DNA from: Paenibacillus soyae
GTDB taxonomy: Bacteria; Bacillota; Bacilli; Paenibacillales; Paenibacillaceae
Direction: 5' to 3'
Assembly: GCF_024623455.1 (NCBI RefSeq)
Contig: NZ_JANIPJ010000002.1
Span: 186,001 to 250,000, forward strand
DNA length: 64,000 nt
Under the pieces are notes generated by a model. It did no database searches and was not told the origin of the DNA. It worked only from the letters and a program-made list of their open reading frames with translations. Shown here one piece after another: positions 63,349-64,000 of the stretch (the stretch's first letter is position 1; each line of letters begins with the position of its first letter). A program made the translations under genes and the position numbers.

Positions 63349-64000
63349 ATGAGCTTTGACCAGATTAAGACGGAAGAGAAGCAGCGGGCGCTCAGCGAGC
63401 TTCGCGATGTGAAGGAGCTGTTCGCGAATCGCGGCTGGTTCCCGGGCACGAGCGGCAACCTGTCGGTTCGCGTGGGCGACTTCTCCCCCGAAGCGTTCCA
63501 GTTCGCCATTACGGCGAGCGGCAAAGACAAAACCGTACATACGCCGGAGGATTATCTCTTCGTCGATCAGAACGGTAAAGCTTGCGAGGCGACCTCGCTG
63601 AAGCCATCCGCCGAAACGCTGATCCATTGCGAAATTTACCGTCTGACGGGCGCGGGAGCGATCTTTCATGTGCATACCGTCTTCAACAATGTCATCTCCG
63701 AATATTTCTGGGATCGCAAATCCGTGCCGGTTGACGGCGTGGAGCTGATCAAGGGCTTCAACCTGTGGGAGGAAGAGAAGCATATCGACATTCCGATCGT
63801 TTCGAATTTCGCGCACATCCCGTCGATCGTGCCGGAAATAACGGATCGCATGACAGACGAGATCCCTGGCATTCTGCTCCGCAAACACGGCATCTACGCT
63901 TGGGGGGCTAACGCGTTCGAAGCGAAGCGCCACCTCGAGGCCTTCGAGTTTATTTTTGAGTACGTCTACCGGCTGGAGCTGCTGAAGCGCGGCGGCGTAT
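63349..64000 (+). CDS. mtnB: Methylthioribulose-1-phosphate dehydratase, partial (runs off the window)
   Basis: The first 217 codons are present. Class II aldolase fold: WFPGTSGNLSVRVGDFSPEA, ITASGKDKTVH, zinc ligands H107 and H109 in GAIFHVHTVFN, and the third His in GILLRKHGIYAWGANAFEAK. MtnB dehydrates methylthioribulose-1-phosphate to supply MtnW. It follows mtnX by 3 bases with AAAGGAAG as ribosome site. Little of the C-terminus is missing by family length. Confidence 0.93.
   Translation, partial: MSFDQIKTEEKQRALSELRDVKELFANRGWFPGTSGNLSVRVGDFSPEAFQFAITASGKDKTVHTPEDYLFVDQNGKACEATSLKPSAETLIHCEIYRLTGAGAIFHVHTVFNNVISEYFWDRKSVPVDGVELIKGFNLWEEEKHIDIPIVSNFAHIPSIVPEITDRMTDEIPGILLRKHGIYAWGANAFEAKRHLEAFEFIFEYVYRLELLKRGGV

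Noticed and set aside
1..64000. Prophage, insertion sequence or defence island
   Set aside because: No transposase, integrase, phage structural gene, restriction enzyme or toxin-antitoxin pair was recognised; the amidoligase family name is phage-derived but the gene is isolated. DynA is the only gene with a known phage-tolerance link.

Overview
The window reads as a chromosomal segment of an endospore-forming, GC-rich Firmicute of the Paenibacillaceae (Paenibacillus/Cohnella type). The reasons are strong AGGAGG-type ribosome sites, a spore coat gene (cotE), a gerA-type germinant receptor operon, spore peptidoglycan enzymes, an SLH-domain protein, and Bacillus-type regulation (proline T-box, Fur-like box, PurR-like box). 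It holds about 60 protein genes. I see no tRNA, rRNA, CRISPR array, prophage or insertion sequence. Gene starts were chosen from ribosome-binding sites, so several differ from the longest reading frame.

Layout. 1-3.1 kb: 5' part of mutS (cut by the window edge), a very GC-rich putative amidoligase, and cotE. 3.3-8.7 kb: an aromatic-acid-exporter-like protein, a three-gene SsuABC/Thi-type ABC importer, and an M32 carboxypeptidase. 8.8-12.6 kb: small conserved genes (HesB-like, DUF309, a membrane protein, DUF2653) and a secreted GH18 protein with an unusual N-terminal repeat array. 12.6-16.7 kb: gerA-gerB-gerC plus a small membrane-protein gene. 16.8-19.7 kb: rpiA, ltrA and an APH-type kinase. 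19.8-23.4 kb: a serine hydrolase, a modular AA10 LPMO, and a Lys-Asp-repeat/Trp-rich secreted protein. 23.4-28.5 kb: a Fur-box-controlled ABM/IsdG-like gene, a zinc-ribbon protein, a PAP2-like protein with an altered active site, a methyltransferase and pseudouridine synthase pair, a CapA-like protein and a MarR regulator.

28.5-42.5 kb: topoisomerase IV (parE-parC), an ABC-2 transporter with an SGNH hydrolase, an ENP1-like M14 peptidase, yqkE-like and purT genes behind a structured leader, and a heterodimeric BmrCD-like exporter. 42.7-51.8 kb: a double dynamin in an operon with nth, then a spore/cell-wall cluster (amidase, GerMN lipoprotein, SLH protein). 51.9-55.9 kb: leuCD divergent from a LysR regulator, then mtnU. 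56-64 kb: mtnE, a proline T-box, proB-proA-proC, and mtnW-mtnX-mtnB (mtnB cut by the window edge).

How the parts work together. The last 8 kb interleave proline biosynthesis with methionine salvage. mtnW starts inside the proC stop codon and mtnX inside the mtnW stop codon, so salvage genes appear to be expressed from a leader that senses uncharged tRNA-Pro. The spore genes cover coat assembly (cotE), germinant sensing (ger operon) and peptidoglycan processing (amidase, GerMN, ENP1-like peptidase, GH18). I found no defence island or obviously new multi-gene system. The most unusual items are the T-box-pro-mtn operon, the ribosome-site-sequestering leader of purT, the repeat array of the GH18 protein, and the Trp/Asp-rich secreted protein.
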